From Thermococcus sp. (GTDB taxonomy: Archaea > Methanobacteriota_B > Thermococci > Thermococcales > Thermococcaceae): a stretch of 57,905 nucleotides of DNA. Positions 30,985 through 40,034 of the stretch are shown here, in pieces; position 1 is the stretch's first letter; each line of letters begins with the position of its first letter. Both the position numbers and the translations under genes were made by a program. The notes under the pieces were generated by a model. The model made no database searches, was not told the DNA's origin, and saw nothing but the letters and a program-made list of their open reading frames with translations. The stretch is from assembly GCA_027074805.1 (NCBI GenBank), contig JALTCK010000146.1, positions 1 through 57,905 on the forward strand. Direction: 5' to 3'.

Positions 30985-32238
30985 TTAAACCTTGAGCTTC
31001 AGCTTGATTATGCCTTCCACGTGGGGTGTTTGGGGAAACATGTCGAGACCCAGGGCCTCTTCAACCCGGTATTTTTCAAGTAATTCCTTTAAATTCTTCC
31101 CCAGAGTGGAGGGATTGCACGATACATATACAACCGTCTCCGGTTGCTCTTTTAAAATTTTTCTGATAAGTTTGGGGTGTAAACCTGCCCTGGGAGGGTC
31201 TAGAACCAACGTCTCGTAGTCCTTCAGGCTTTCCACGTCTCTATCCTCGCCAATGTAGAAGGTTGCATCCACTCCATTGAGTTCGGCGGTCTTCCTTGCC
31301 ATTTCAACGGCAAAGGGATTGACTTCGATGCCTTCAACTGAAAAGCCCCTCTTGGCGAGGTATACCCCGAAGGTCCCAACTCCAGAGTACATATCAAGAA
31401 CCCTCTCCCCCTCCACGAGTTCGGCCACCTTTTTCACGAGGTTGACTGCCCCGTAGCTGTTCGTCTGGAAAAAGCTGTTGGGGTGGATAAAATAGACCAC
31501 GTCGTCGAGCCTCTCTCGGATGAACTCCGACTTCCAGAAGCGCTCCACATCGCCGTAGGAGACGTCGCTTTTCGTCCTGTTGACGCTCCAGTATATTGAG
31601 GTAGCGTACTCGAAGTAGTTCGGGAACTCCTCGGGTAAGCGCCCCCCGGACGTTACCAGGTTCACCATCAGCTCACCCGTGAACTTGCCCTCCCTGATGA
31701 CAATGTACCTCAGAAAACCCGAGTTCTCGCGTATGCTATAGAGGCTTAGCGCGTGATCCTCTATGAACTCCCTCAGCGAGCGCAGAACCTTACCGCTGGC
31801 CTCGCCGAAAACGGGACACCAGTCTATGTCCACCGCCTCCCACCACGTCCCCTTCCTCCTGAAGCCTATCCCGTGCGTGGATATCACGACGTCTATCCTG
31901 TTCCTGTGCCCGTAGATTCGTGGGGAGGGCAGAACATCAACGTCCAGGCCAATACTCTCGGAAAGCCGCTTGGCCTTGAGTTCCAGCTGTTCTTCGTAGG
32001 GAAGATGCTGGAGTGCACAGCCACCGCACCTTTCGAAATACGGACACTTTGGGGGAACCCTCATGGGGGACTCCTCGATGATATTGAAATCCGTTGCGAT
32101 GAGCTTCCTCTTTTTCTTCCTCCACTTCCTCACTTCGACCCTGTCTCCCGGGGCGGTGAAGGGGACGTGAAACTCCCTCTTTCCGATTATCACGACGCCC
32201 ATGCCTTCAAAATCCAGTCTCTCAACGATTCCCTGCAT
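30985..32238 (-). CDS. RNA (uracil-C5)-methyltransferase, TrmA/RumA family
   Basis: A 417-residue enzyme with an N-terminal TRAM domain (residues 1-50), an Fe-S cysteine cluster CPYFERCGGCALQHL near residue 65, and the methyltransferase domain: VLDMYSGVGTFGVYLA is motif I, VLDPPRAGLHP the DPPR motif, and VYVSCNPSTLGKNL contains the catalytic Cys. Thermococcales have two paralogues, one for tRNA U54 and one for 23S rRNA; I cannot tell which this is. No signal peptide; cytoplasmic. Start ATG 32238 follows GGGTGAGAT. Confidence 0.9.
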   Translation of the reverse strand: MQGIVERLDFEGMGVVIIGKREFHVPFTAPGDRVEVRKWRKKKRKLIATDFNIIEESPMRVPPKCPYFERCGGCALQHLPYEEQLELKAKRLSESIGLDVDVLPSPRIYGHRNRIDVVISTHGIGFRRKGTWWEAVDIDWCPVFGEASGKVLRSLREFIEDHALSLYSIRENSGFLRYIVIREGKFTGELMVNLVTSGGRLPEEFPNYFEYATSIYWSVNRTKSDVSYGDVERFWKSEFIRERLDDVVYFIHPNSFFQTNSYGAVNLVKKVAELVEGERVLDMYSGVGTFGVYLAKRGFSVEGIEVNPFAVEMARKTAELNGVDATFYIGEDRDVESLKDYETLVLDPPRAGLHPKLIRKILKEQPETVVYVSCNPSTLGKNLKELLEKYRVEEALGLDMFPQTPHVEGIIKLKLKV

Positions 32239-32370
32239 ATCTCACCCTTTGCCCCCGCTTATAAAACGTTTTCGAGGCCGAAAGATGTTTGAGTGTCCTG
32301 GGAGAGGAGACAAAGGTGTCCACAGAAGGTTTATTTAGTTCCTCGACGTAAGTAGTTATGGTGCCGCTGG

Positions 32371-32586
32371 ATGTTCGGCAGGCGTAAAGATGTGGTTTAC
32401 CGAACCCTCGCCACGAAGAAAAGGGCGGTTGCCCTCCACAAACTGAGCGCTGAACTTGAGACACCTGCATCAACCCTGTTGAAGACCGTTAAAGAGCTTG
32501 AATCTGATGGCCTTGTAGAGGTCTACTATGGAAAGGAAAAGGCTTCAATCATGGTTCGTGCAAAAACCATAGAGGACTACATCTAG
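32371..32586 (+). CDS. Small winged-helix DNA-binding protein
   Basis: A 71-residue protein with one winged helix (VALHKLSAELETPASTLLKTV and GLVEVYYGKEKASIMV as wing). It lies 43 nt upstream of the MinD/ParA-like gene and reads in the same direction. GGTG lies 8-12 nt before ATG 32371 and a TATA-like GGTTTATTTAG at 32323-32333. It may control the ATPase gene or act with it. Family not identified precisely. Confidence 0.75.
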   Translation: MFGRRKDVVYRTLATKKRAVALHKLSAELETPASTLLKTVKELESDGLVEVYYGKEKASIMVRAKTIEDYI

Positions 32587-32629
32587 CTAGCCCTCTTCTA
32601 ATCATTTATTAGGAACTGGAGATGAAAAA

Positions 32630-33460
32630 ATGGTGTCCATAGTTATTACTGGGAGGGGCGGTGCCGGAAAGACCACCATGACGAGCAATCTGGGGGCTTA
32701 CTTTTCCAAGAAGGGCTACCGCACGCTTCTCGTGGATGGCGATTTATACCTACCTAAGCTCGCCTTTCACTTTGGAATAGACAATCCTGCATACAATATC
32801 CACACTCTCCTGAAGAATCCGGAGATGAGGGTGATTGATGCTATATATCACGAACCAAGGACCGGTGTGGACATCCTGCCGGGCAGCTCAAAGCTCTACG
32901 ATGTCATCGACATCGATAACAAGAGGCTGAGGGATATAGTGAGGGAAATCCAGACCAAGTACCAGCTGACGATAATAGATTCGCCCGTTGGAATACCTTT
33001 CGACACAATCTCGACGTTCAGATTGGCTCACTATCAGCTGATAGTAATTGAGGTAGAGCGCGGTCCGGTCCATTCCGTCCACAGAATGGTGGAGAACGAA
33101 GTGATCAAGCTCAAACGCCTCGGAGAGGCCTACGGTCTTCAGGTTGGCGTTATAATAAACAAGGTCAGGGAGTCTTCAGACAAGCTCCAGGACATCGTTG
33201 ATTTTCTTGAGTACAGCGTCGATGTTCCAGTCGTTGGTACAATTCCCTTCGACTACAGGGTTCCGGAGGCAACTAACAACGGAATTCCTGTAGTGGCTTA
33301 CAACCCAAATGCACGCGCCTCAAAGGCTATAAAAGAGGCCGGGGGGATACTCGGGGAGTGGGCACTGGGAGAAAAGAGGAAGGGCTTCATTGAAGGGCTC
33401 TACTCTGCGATCCTTTCCCTACTACACGACCGCAGAGTTCCTGCTGGCAAAAAGCTCTGA
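32630..33460 (+). CDS. MinD/ParA-like P-loop ATPase
   Basis: A 276-residue ATPase of the SIMIBI class. The Walker A is GRGGAGKTT (residues 8-16): the signature Lys of MinD/ParA (KGGxGKT) is replaced by Arg. TLLVDGDLYLPKLAF is the A' region and LTIIDSPVGIPFDT the Walker B. The C-terminus is basic with hydrophobic residues (FIEGLYSAILSLLHDRR), possibly a membrane-targeting helix. GGAGATG precedes the ATG. Partner is the wHTH gene upstream. Its end overlaps pyrE by 39 nt. Confidence 0.83.
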   Translation: MVSIVITGRGGAGKTTMTSNLGAYFSKKGYRTLLVDGDLYLPKLAFHFGIDNPAYNIHTLLKNPEMRVIDAIYHEPRTGVDILPGSSKLYDVIDIDNKRLRDIVREIQTKYQLTIIDSPVGIPFDTISTFRLAHYQLIVIEVERGPVHSVHRMVENEVIKLKRLGEAYGLQVGVIINKVRESSDKLQDIVDFLEYSVDVPVVGTIPFDYRVPEATNNGIPVVAYNPNARASKAIKEAGGILGEWALGEKRKGFIEGLYSAILSLLHDRRVPAGKKL

Positions 33461-33973
33461 GACTTTAACCAAAGGAAGGAACGTATACTTCCCGCCTATT
33501 TCTTCTTCAGCACCCTCTTCCCTATCCACCACAACCATTATGGCCGCTATTCTGGCCCCTTCACGCTCGAGAACTTCAGCGGCCCTCAAGACGCTCCCTC
33601 CTGTTGTCGTCACGTCCTCAACGAGGAGCACTCTCTCGCCGGGATTCACATCGCCTTCAATTTGACTTCCAGTACCGTGCCCTTTAGGTTTCTTTCGGAC
33701 TATAACGAGCGGTTTTCCAGTTTCAAGGGCTAAAGCAGTTGCTATGGGAACCGCCCCAAGTTCAGGGCCTGCAACTCTATCAAATTCTATTCCTCCCTTT
33801 TTGACTTTCTCTGCCATGAGTCTCGCTATGAGTTTGAGGGTTCTTGGGTTCGTGATGAGCTTCTTCACGTTGATGTAGTAGTCGCTCTCCTTTCCGGATG
33901 TCAGGATAAAATGGCCGAAGAGGATTGCCTTCTCTGAGAAAAACGCCTCAATGAGTTCCTCCTTCATTCCCAT
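33422..33973 (-). CDS. pyrE: Orotate phosphoribosyltransferase
   Basis: A 183-residue PRTase of pyrimidine synthesis that joins orotate and PRPP to OMP. FILTSGKESDYYINVKKL, AGPELGAVPIATALAL, VRKKPKGHGTGSQIEG (the mobile loop) and VLLVEDVTTTGGSVL (PRPP-binding motif) are all present. The start ATG 33973 follows GAGGTGG by 5 nt; an in-frame GTG at 33982 is less likely. The 3' end overlaps the convergent ATPase gene by 39 nt. Confidence 0.95.
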   Translation of the reverse strand: MGMKEELIEAFFSEKAILFGHFILTSGKESDYYINVKKLITNPRTLKLIARLMAEKVKKGGIEFDRVAGPELGAVPIATALALETGKPLVIVRKKPKGHGTGSQIEGDVNPGERVLLVEDVTTTGGSVLRAAEVLEREGARIAAIMVVVDREEGAEEEIGGKYTFLPLVKVSELFASRNSAVV

Positions 33974-34064
33974 CTTAACCACCTCAATGTTAACCCGTCT
34001 TAGCTCCGCACGGTGATTAAACAGAGGTTTTAAAAACTTGAGGGGAAATTGGTTCGGTGGGAGA

Positions 34065-34784
34065 ATGCTGACACCAGAAAGGGTCCTCGAGTACTACTTC
34101 GCGATCGTGATTGTTGTTGGCGGACTCTCAACGCTCCTGGGGATAAAGTATACACTGCAGATGTGGAGGTCATTTCCTGAGAGCAAATGGATTGGGAGGA
34201 GCTTTGGCATGGGATTATTTGTCCTCGTTTTGGCCTCCTTCATCGAGGCTCCCTTTCTGTTTCTTCCCTTCAGAGTTCCACTCGCAGTAGCTGCCGGCGT
34301 GAGCGAGGAAACACTCAAGCTCCTGCCCCTGAAAATTTTCAGATGGGCGGAGAAATGGGAAAAATGGAAGCTTGTTGTGGGAACTGCATTCTTTCTAGGT
34401 CTCATAGAAGCGATGGGGTACATAGCGGGGATAATCCTCCTGGGTCAGCCTCTCTATCTGGTGGGCGTCAGGATCGTTCTCGTGGGAATGCACACTGTAT
34501 GGGCCGTGGTCACGGTCGGCTTTCTGCTGACCGAGAAAGGTCTTTCAAGGTTCAAGGGGCTCGCCTTCTCAATTATTGCACACACTCTCTACGACATCCC
34601 CCCACTGGCCATTGCAGACGGCGTTTCCGGGGATGCCATGCTTGCTTTAAGCGCCCTCTCAGCGACCTTCATGCTCCTGACACCAATAATGGCCAAGAGG
34701 TCGACCGAAAGGACAGCGGAGCTGATCCCAGTTAAGGAAGAGATGGAAGAAGAAAGCCCTGAGGGATTCACTTCTTCGCCTTGA
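34065..34784 (+). CDS. PrsW-like intramembrane metalloprotease
   Basis: A 239-residue protein with about seven hydrophobic helices. SEETLKLLPLKIF gives an EExxK motif within a membrane helix, GLIEAMGY a second Glu, VGMHTVWAV and IIAHTLYDIPP two His, together the four-motif arrangement of PrsW and related CPBP-clan proteases. Target unknown. ATG 34065 follows GGTGGGAG; a TTG at 34038 would extend into the leader. A charged C-terminal tail overlaps the convergent ligase gene by 17 nt. Confidence 0.75.
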   Translation: MLTPERVLEYYFAIVIVVGGLSTLLGIKYTLQMWRSFPESKWIGRSFGMGLFVLVLASFIEAPFLFLPFRVPLAVAAGVSEETLKLLPLKIFRWAEKWEKWKLVVGTAFFLGLIEAMGYIAGIILLGQPLYLVGVRIVLVGMHTVWAVVTVGFLLTEKGLSRFKGLAFSIIAHTLYDIPPLAIADGVSGDAMLALSALSATFMLLTPIMAKRSTERTAELIPVKEEMEEESPEGFTSSP

Positions 34785-36447
34785 ACCTCTCCTGGAGCTT
34801 GTATAGCTCCGCCACGCGCTCTATAGTGTCCGCTTCCTCGGGGCTCTTATCTTCTCTCAAAGCCACATAGCGCGGGAAGCGAAGCGCGAAGCCGCTCTTG
34901 TACTTCGGGCTCTTCTGTATCTCCTGGTAGGTGACCTCTATTACGAACCTCGGCTCGATCTCAACGAACTTGCCCTCCTGCTTCACTATGTAGGGCTTGA
35001 GCATCTTGGTGAACTCGGCCAAATCCTCGTCCGTGAAGCCGCTTCCAACCTTGCCCACCGGAACGAACTCGCCGCTGTGGGGGTCGAAGGCCGCAACCAG
35101 GTAGGATCCGAGGAGATGTGCGCGCCTTCCCTCGCCCCACTCAGCCCCTATTATGACCAGATCGAGGTTCTCCATCGTTGGCTTGACTTTCAGCCATTTT
35201 TTGCCCCTGTTACCGGGCTCGTAAGCCGAGTCAAGGCGCTTCGCCATCACACCTTCGTGCCCTAACTCCAGGGCCCTCTCGTAAAATGCCTGGGCTTCAT
35301 CGGCGTTCTTTGTGACCAGCTGGACTGCGAGCTTTATCTTCTCACTCTCCTCTACGCTCTCTTCCAGTTTTTCCCTCCTCTCGGTGAAGGGCGTGTCTAT
35401 CAGGGCTTCCCCGTCAACATAGAGGATGTCGAAAAGGTTAAGCTCAAGGGGAATCTTCTCTATCATCTCCTCGATGTTGTACTTCCTCCTGAAGCGCCTT
35501 AGGACGAACTGGAAAGGTCTAGGTCTTCCACCCTCTCCGACTGCAACCAGCTCGCCCTCCGCTATGACCTTTTCGGGTTTGAAGGAAGCCCTGATTGCCT
35601 CTACTATCTCCGGAATGGCCCTCGTAACATTTTCGAGCCTTCTTGAATAGACCACCACGTTGTCGCCATCCTTGTGAACCTGAACGCGAGCACCGTCGTA
35701 CTTTATCTCGAATGCTGCCTCACCCCCCATCTCCAAAAGCGCCTCCTTAATGTTGGCTGCGTTTTGAGCCAGCATCGGCCTTATCGGCTTGCCTATATGT
35801 ACGTTCACCTTCGAGAGGCCCCCGTTGCCCTCGAGCTTTGCGGTTTTAGCCACGTAGCCGAAGTCGCTGGTCAGCATGTACGCCCTCTCAACGAGCTCAG
35901 GTTTGACCTTAAAGGCCTCGGCTATAGCATCCCGTAGAATTCCCTCCGCGACGCCGGTTCTCATGGTTCCGAGAACGGTCCTCGCTATGTACTTACCTTC
36001 CTCTGGCTGAGCATCCATGAAGAGGTTTGCCAAGTACTTCATCTTCCTGTCCTGGCTGCCTTCTCCACTAGCCTCGGCTATCTTGACGAATGTGTTGTAA
36101 ACCCGTTTTATCGTTAACGGCTGGCTGAAAAAGCTCTTTTGCTTCTTCTTTTTCAGCGCCAGGGCAACGCTTTCGCCGAGATCACCAGTATCTCTGACCG
36201 AATCCTCTATCTCCCTCTCACTCACCCCGGTGGCCATGGAGACCGACTTTATGAGGAGCTTTTCACCGACACCGAGTTCCCTCTCATCCCAGTCGGGGAA
36301 GACCTTCCCAAGAATTAGGTAAGGAATAATGTCGAGGAGGTCGTCGGGAGTTTTTTTGAGAAATTCAGCGACAAACTTGGTCTTCAGGGTCTTGAGAGTG
36401 GTCTTCTCGAGTCTTCTGTACAGCTCGGCCAGTTCCGAGTACTTCAT
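34768..36447 (-). CDS. lig: ATP-dependent DNA ligase
   Basis: A 559-residue replicative DNA ligase. The DNA-binding domain occupies residues 1-210; motif I EIKYDGAR has the adenylated Lys at about 249; EGELVAV (III), EGVMAKR (IV) and KWLKVKP (V) follow, and the OB-fold ends with the basic FRFPRYVALREDKSPEEADT region. ATG 36447 (MKYSELAELYRRLEKTT) has GGTGG upstream. Length and sequence match the T. kodakarensis type enzyme from memory. It joins Okazaki fragments and repairs nicks. Confidence 0.96.
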   Translation of the reverse strand: MKYSELAELYRRLEKTTLKTLKTKFVAEFLKKTPDDLLDIIPYLILGKVFPDWDERELGVGEKLLIKSVSMATGVSEREIEDSVRDTGDLGESVALALKKKKQKSFFSQPLTIKRVYNTFVKIAEASGEGSQDRKMKYLANLFMDAQPEEGKYIARTVLGTMRTGVAEGILRDAIAEAFKVKPELVERAYMLTSDFGYVAKTAKLEGNGGLSKVNVHIGKPIRPMLAQNAANIKEALLEMGGEAAFEIKYDGARVQVHKDGDNVVVYSRRLENVTRAIPEIVEAIRASFKPEKVIAEGELVAVGEGGRPRPFQFVLRRFRRKYNIEEMIEKIPLELNLFDILYVDGEALIDTPFTERREKLEESVEESEKIKLAVQLVTKNADEAQAFYERALELGHEGVMAKRLDSAYEPGNRGKKWLKVKPTMENLDLVIIGAEWGEGRRAHLLGSYLVAAFDPHSGEFVPVGKVGSGFTDEDLAEFTKMLKPYIVKQEGKFVEIEPRFVIEVTYQEIQKSPKYKSGFALRFPRYVALREDKSPEEADTIERVAELYKLQERFKAKK

Positions 36448-36682
36448 ATCCACCACCGCATAAAATACGGTGAGGTGAATAAAAGCATAATGGGGAAATG
36501 TCTAGATATTCCATGAATCACTATGTGTGATAGTAAGGAAAATTGAAAGAAAGATGGAGTGGCAGAGGAAGAGCTTTCTCCGGCATATCTGCTCTTTGAG
36601 CACTAAAAATATCGAGAAAACATAAGCAGGGCTCACTGTTCAATATTCACGCCGTTAGGTTTTCTGATCAAGGGCCTATCTT

Positions 36683-36913
36683 CTGAGAACATGCGGGTAC
36701 GGTTTCGATGTTCGGAAGGTACTACGTGAAAGAAGGTATGTAGAGGAGTGCTACGGGAAGGCCCTTACCAAGGCCTTTCAGATGAGGAGCAAGGCTGACT
36801 ACAACGTGATGCACCTCCCCGAGCGGGAGGAAGCTGAGGAAGCGCTTGAAATCGCGGAGAATTTCCTTGAAAGGGCAGGGGCTGGTGGAAGAATGGTGGT
36901 GGGGAAGGCTTGA
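36683..36913 (+). pseudogene. HEPN-domain protein, C-terminal remnant
   Basis: A frame open to TGA 36911 reads FDVRKVLRERRYVEECYGKA, then FQMRSKADYNVMHLPEREEA, and EALEIAENFLERAGAGG. The order RSKADY followed by E/A-rich helix is typical of the C-terminal end of HEPN proteins paired with MNT nucleotidyltransferases. No start codon with Shine-Dalgarno is present and the N-terminal half is missing. Its stop overlaps the TTG start of the following MNT fragment. Confidence 0.5.
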
Positions 36914-37160
36914 GGAAATTCCTTGAGTACCTCAAGAGGAATTTGGAGGGAGGATTGTGAAGTTTGCCTCTTTGGTTCCTACGTTAGGGGTGACTACACT
37001 GATGAAAGCGACGTTGATGTTCTGATAATCGGAGATTTGTCCCTCGATGGCATCCTTGATGAGGTGTTCAGCATTCTAATGAAACACGGCGTCCTCTTCA
37101 ACATAATAATGGAAAAACCTGAAGAGTTTAAGCGCTGGAAGGGACTCCCTTCCATAGAAC
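36910..37160 (+). pseudogene. MNT-type nucleotidyltransferase, frameshifted and truncated
   Basis: TTG 36910 opens LRKFLEYLKRNLEGG and stops; one base shift gives CEVCLFGSYVRGDYTDESDV and DVLIIGDLSLDGILDEVFSI, which is the GSxxRGxxxxxSDxDVLI signature of minimal nucleotidyltransferases (MntA-type antitoxins). Similarity fades after RWKG near 37142, where the pantoate kinase gene begins on the other strand. Together with the HEPN piece it marks a dead toxin-antitoxin pair. Confidence 0.6.
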
Positions 37161-37187
37161 CGTCTTATCAGAGGGAATCCGGGTCTA

Positions 37188-38090
37188 CTAACCCACCCAC
37201 CTCCCGACCTTGGGCCTCTCGTCATAGATTTCCGCAACGTCATAGGGGAGGTTGAGGTCGGCCAAAAGGGTTTTGGCGTTTTCGAGTTCCTTATCTCCGA
37301 CTAGGGCGAAGAGGCCTTTGCCAAGCATTATCATCGAACTCGGGAGTTTCAGGACTTTGTCAAGCTCTAGTGCGAGTTCGAGGAGCTCATCATCCAACAA
37401 TCCAGTTTTCTCTGCAAACTCCCTCGCGAGAACCATCATGCGCTCGGCTTTGGGCTCCTCGAGGAGTTTTTCAAGAGCTTTTCTCCCTTCACTTTCTATT
37501 GTCCTGACAACATCCCCATCAAGAATCTCCTTTGTGGAAAGGCTCCCGAGGGGCACGACGAGGACTTTGTAGTCATCAAAGAAGAGGTTGTCGGTAACAC
37601 CTATTCCGGGGCCGCCTGCCTTAATTCGGAGCTCTATCCCCCCGGCGAGCTGGGCTATAACGTCGCCGAGACCACCCCTGTGAATTACCTCCGCCTCGTG
37701 CGCAATCTGGGCTGCTTTAAGCCACGTTCCTCCGAAGGCGTAGCTCAAGGCCAAGGCAGTCCCCAGAGCACCGCCGGCGCTGTTGCCGAAGCCGTAGCCG
37801 TTGGGGAAGTCGAAGTACTGCCACACCTCGACCTCGCCGATGAAGTCTGCTGGAACCAGCTTTTCTGCAACCCAGTGACTTATGACCGCGTTCTTCCTCT
37901 CTACGAGCTCGCCGTTGAAGGCTATGTGAATGTGCCTCTCAAGCGTCTCGGTTTCTATGCTTGCAAAGACGTTGGTACCTTTGTCAAGGTTTACCCCTGC
38001 ACCAAGGGATCCATCTTTTAGAGGATCATCGTGAAATACCGGAACAAAGAAGGCCGTTATGTGGGCTGGAACGAAGGCTCTGATCAGCAT
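37188..38090 (-). CDS. Pantoate kinase (archaeal PoK, GHMP family)
   Basis: A 300-residue GHMP kinase that phosphorylates pantoate in the archaeal coenzyme A pathway. FVPAHITAFFVPV and GSLGAGVNL form the N-terminal substrate region; YGFGNSAGGALGTALALS is the ATP-binding motif 2; AGGPGIGVTDN and SSMIMLGKGLFAL follow. The sequence matches T. kodakarensis PoK closely as I recall it. No Shine-Dalgarno is obvious. It is followed by the DNA ligase at the remnant zone and preceded by the NhaC gene on the same strand. Confidence 0.93.
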   Translation of the reverse strand: MLIRAFVPAHITAFFVPVFHDDPLKDGSLGAGVNLDKGTNVFASIETETLERHIHIAFNGELVERKNAVISHWVAEKLVPADFIGEVEVWQYFDFPNGYGFGNSAGGALGTALALSYAFGGTWLKAAQIAHEAEVIHRGGLGDVIAQLAGGIELRIKAGGPGIGVTDNLFFDDYKVLVVPLGSLSTKEILDGDVVRTIESEGRKALEKLLEEPKAERMMVLAREFAEKTGLLDDELLELALELDKVLKLPSSMIMLGKGLFALVGDKELENAKTLLADLNLPYDVAEIYDERPKVGRWVG

Positions 38091-38148
38091 GACACCACCG
38101 AAAAAAAGTTGGAGAGGGAGTTTTTAAAATTGGTGAAGAAGGAAAGGT

Positions 38149-39753
38149 TCACTCCTTGACGACATAAATTGGCACCTTTCCGTGTGGAATGCCGTACTTC
38201 TTGCCATACCACTCGGTGAGGACGTACCAGGCCCCAACGAGGAGTACAAAGCCTAGCGGGAGGAGTATCACCCAGTTGTGGATCCCTATGCCGAAGAGCA
38301 GGTAGAGGATTATGCCGACACCCGAGGCGGTCATTGCATAGGGCACCTGCGTGTTGACGTGGTCTATGTGGTCGGAACCGCTGAACATCGAACTCATAAT
38401 CGTTGTATCGCTTATCGGGGAGCAGTGGTCTCCAAAGATGCCCCCGGCGAAGACGGCACCAATACTTGCGAAGACCTCTGGGCCGACGTAGCCGGTGACG
38501 CCGTAGGCGAGCGGTATGGCTATTGGTAGCATGATGCTGAAGGTTCCCCAGCTTGTTCCTGTAGTGAAGGATATGAACATCGCGATGAGGAACACTATAA
38601 GAGGCACCCAGCTTCCGCTTACACCGGCACCTTTGGCGAGGTCGACGATGTAGGGTGCGGTTCCGACTGCATCTGTCGCGCTCTTGATGCTCCACGCCAG
38701 GAGCAGGATGGTGTTGGCTATGACCATCTGCTTCATGCCCCGGATTATCGCGTCCTCTGCCTCTTCTATGGTCATCTTCTTCATCGCTAGGACAAGGAAG
38801 AACGCAACTACGACCATTGCAAAGCTTCCCCACAGGAGGGCTAAAGCCGAATCAGAGTTTCCAAGAACCTCCATCAGACCGCCCTTAGCGTAGGCCGCGC
38901 TACCTCCACCGGTGTACCACATTCCATAGAGCGTAACGAAGATAAGTGTCAGTATTGGCCACACGAAGATGTGAACGCTGCCCTCCTCTTTTGGCATTCC
39001 GAGGTCGATCTCCGTCGTCATGAGCGGCTTTGCTCCGTCGCGGAGAACCTTTCCGGTTGTCCTTGCGCGGTATTCAGCGTGAAGCATCGGGCCATAGTGC
39101 CTGTGGAAATACGCCACGAGAAAGACGAGGATTATCGCCAGAATCGAATAAAACCTGTAGGGAACGCTGTGCATCCAGGCGACGTAGGCGCCATAGTCAA
39201 CGTTGAGGTTCTTGAAGGCATCACCGATGAGACCGACCTCATAACCTATCCAGGTCGAGACAATGGCCAGGCCCGCGACAGGGGCGGCGGTTGAGTCATC
39301 GATGTAGGCGAGCATTTCGCGGGAGACCTTAGTCCTGTCAGTGATGGGCCTCATTGTGTTTCCAACTATGATGGTGTTGGTGTAGTCGTCGAAGAATATC
39401 AGCACGCCGAGGAGCCAGCCCATCACAGCAGCGCCCCTGCTGGACCGTACTTTGTTGGCCAGTGAACGGCCTATCGCAAACGCACCGCCGGATTTATAGA
39501 TCAGCCCCACACCGGCTCCTATCAGGAAGTCAAAGAGCAGAATCTTGACGTTCCAGTCGTCGGTGGCGTTGCTCACTATCCAGTCGAGGGTCTGAGTAGT
39601 TCCACTTATGGGGTTCCATCCCGAAACCATAACTCCACCAATCCAGACACCGGCGAACAGCGCCAGTATAACCCTCTTAGTCCATATCGCTAAAATAATA
39701 GCCACGAGAGGTGGCAACAGGGAGAGTATCCCAAAGTCTGACACGATTTTCAC
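38149..39753 (-). CDS. NhaC-family Na+/H+ antiporter
   Basis: A 534-residue antiporter with about twelve helices. FFDDYTNTIIVGNTMRPITD with YIDDSTAAPVAGLA is the family signature and carries membrane Asp residues; FTTGTSWGTFSIMLPIAIP and FGDHCSPISDTTIMSS follow in the second half. It likely exchanges Na+ for H+ at the cytoplasmic membrane, complementing the Mbh sodium gradient. GGAGGTG is upstream of the ATG at 39753. A TATA-like GATTTATATTTG lies on the minus strand near 39785-39796. Confidence 0.92.
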   Translation of the reverse strand: MKIVSDFGILSLLPPLVAIILAIWTKRVILALFAGVWIGGVMVSGWNPISGTTQTLDWIVSNATDDWNVKILLFDFLIGAGVGLIYKSGGAFAIGRSLANKVRSSRGAAVMGWLLGVLIFFDDYTNTIIVGNTMRPITDRTKVSREMLAYIDDSTAAPVAGLAIVSTWIGYEVGLIGDAFKNLNVDYGAYVAWMHSVPYRFYSILAIILVFLVAYFHRHYGPMLHAEYRARTTGKVLRDGAKPLMTTEIDLGMPKEEGSVHIFVWPILTLIFVTLYGMWYTGGGSAAYAKGGLMEVLGNSDSALALLWGSFAMVVVAFFLVLAMKKMTIEEAEDAIIRGMKQMVIANTILLLAWSIKSATDAVGTAPYIVDLAKGAGVSGSWVPLIVFLIAMFISFTTGTSWGTFSIMLPIAIPLAYGVTGYVGPEVFASIGAVFAGGIFGDHCSPISDTTIMSSMFSGSDHIDHVNTQVPYAMTASGVGIILYLLFGIGIHNWVILLPLGFVLLVGAWYVLTEWYGKKYGIPHGKVPIYVVKE

Positions 39754-40034
39754 CTCCGGAGTTTACCCGAAACATTTTTGGAATCAAATATAAATCTTTT
39801 GTATTTTTTTCTGTCTTATTGACAAACTCTTGAAGTTAAAGCCTTAGAGTCCACCAAGTTTTCGTGCCTCCTCGTTGCCATTACTGTGCATATAGGACTA
39901 TTCAGGTATAATTTAGAACATTGAACCAATAAAAACCTTTCCCAAAAAAGCTTCAGGAACAGGGCTTTTACGAGGAGATAAAGGGGGAGAAAAGAGAAAC
40001 TATGTAGAAGAGTAATTGGAAAATGAAAGGACGT
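39754..40034. other. Intergenic stretch with NhaC promoter and a small coding-like scrap
   Basis: The left end holds the nhaC promoter. Around 39950-40007 one plus-strand frame reads KLQEQGFYEEIKGEKRETM and then stops, without a start; it may be a remnant of a lost gene. Nothing else is recognised. Confidence 0.3.

Noticed and set aside
36455..36471. Near-palindrome CCGCAT-n3-ATACGG before DNA ligase
   Set aside because: One arm mismatch, short, and overlapping the Shine-Dalgarno region; not distinguishable from chance.
38084..38833. Minus-strand frame inside the NhaC gene
   Set aside because: Arg/His-rich out-of-frame shadow of the antiporter gene.
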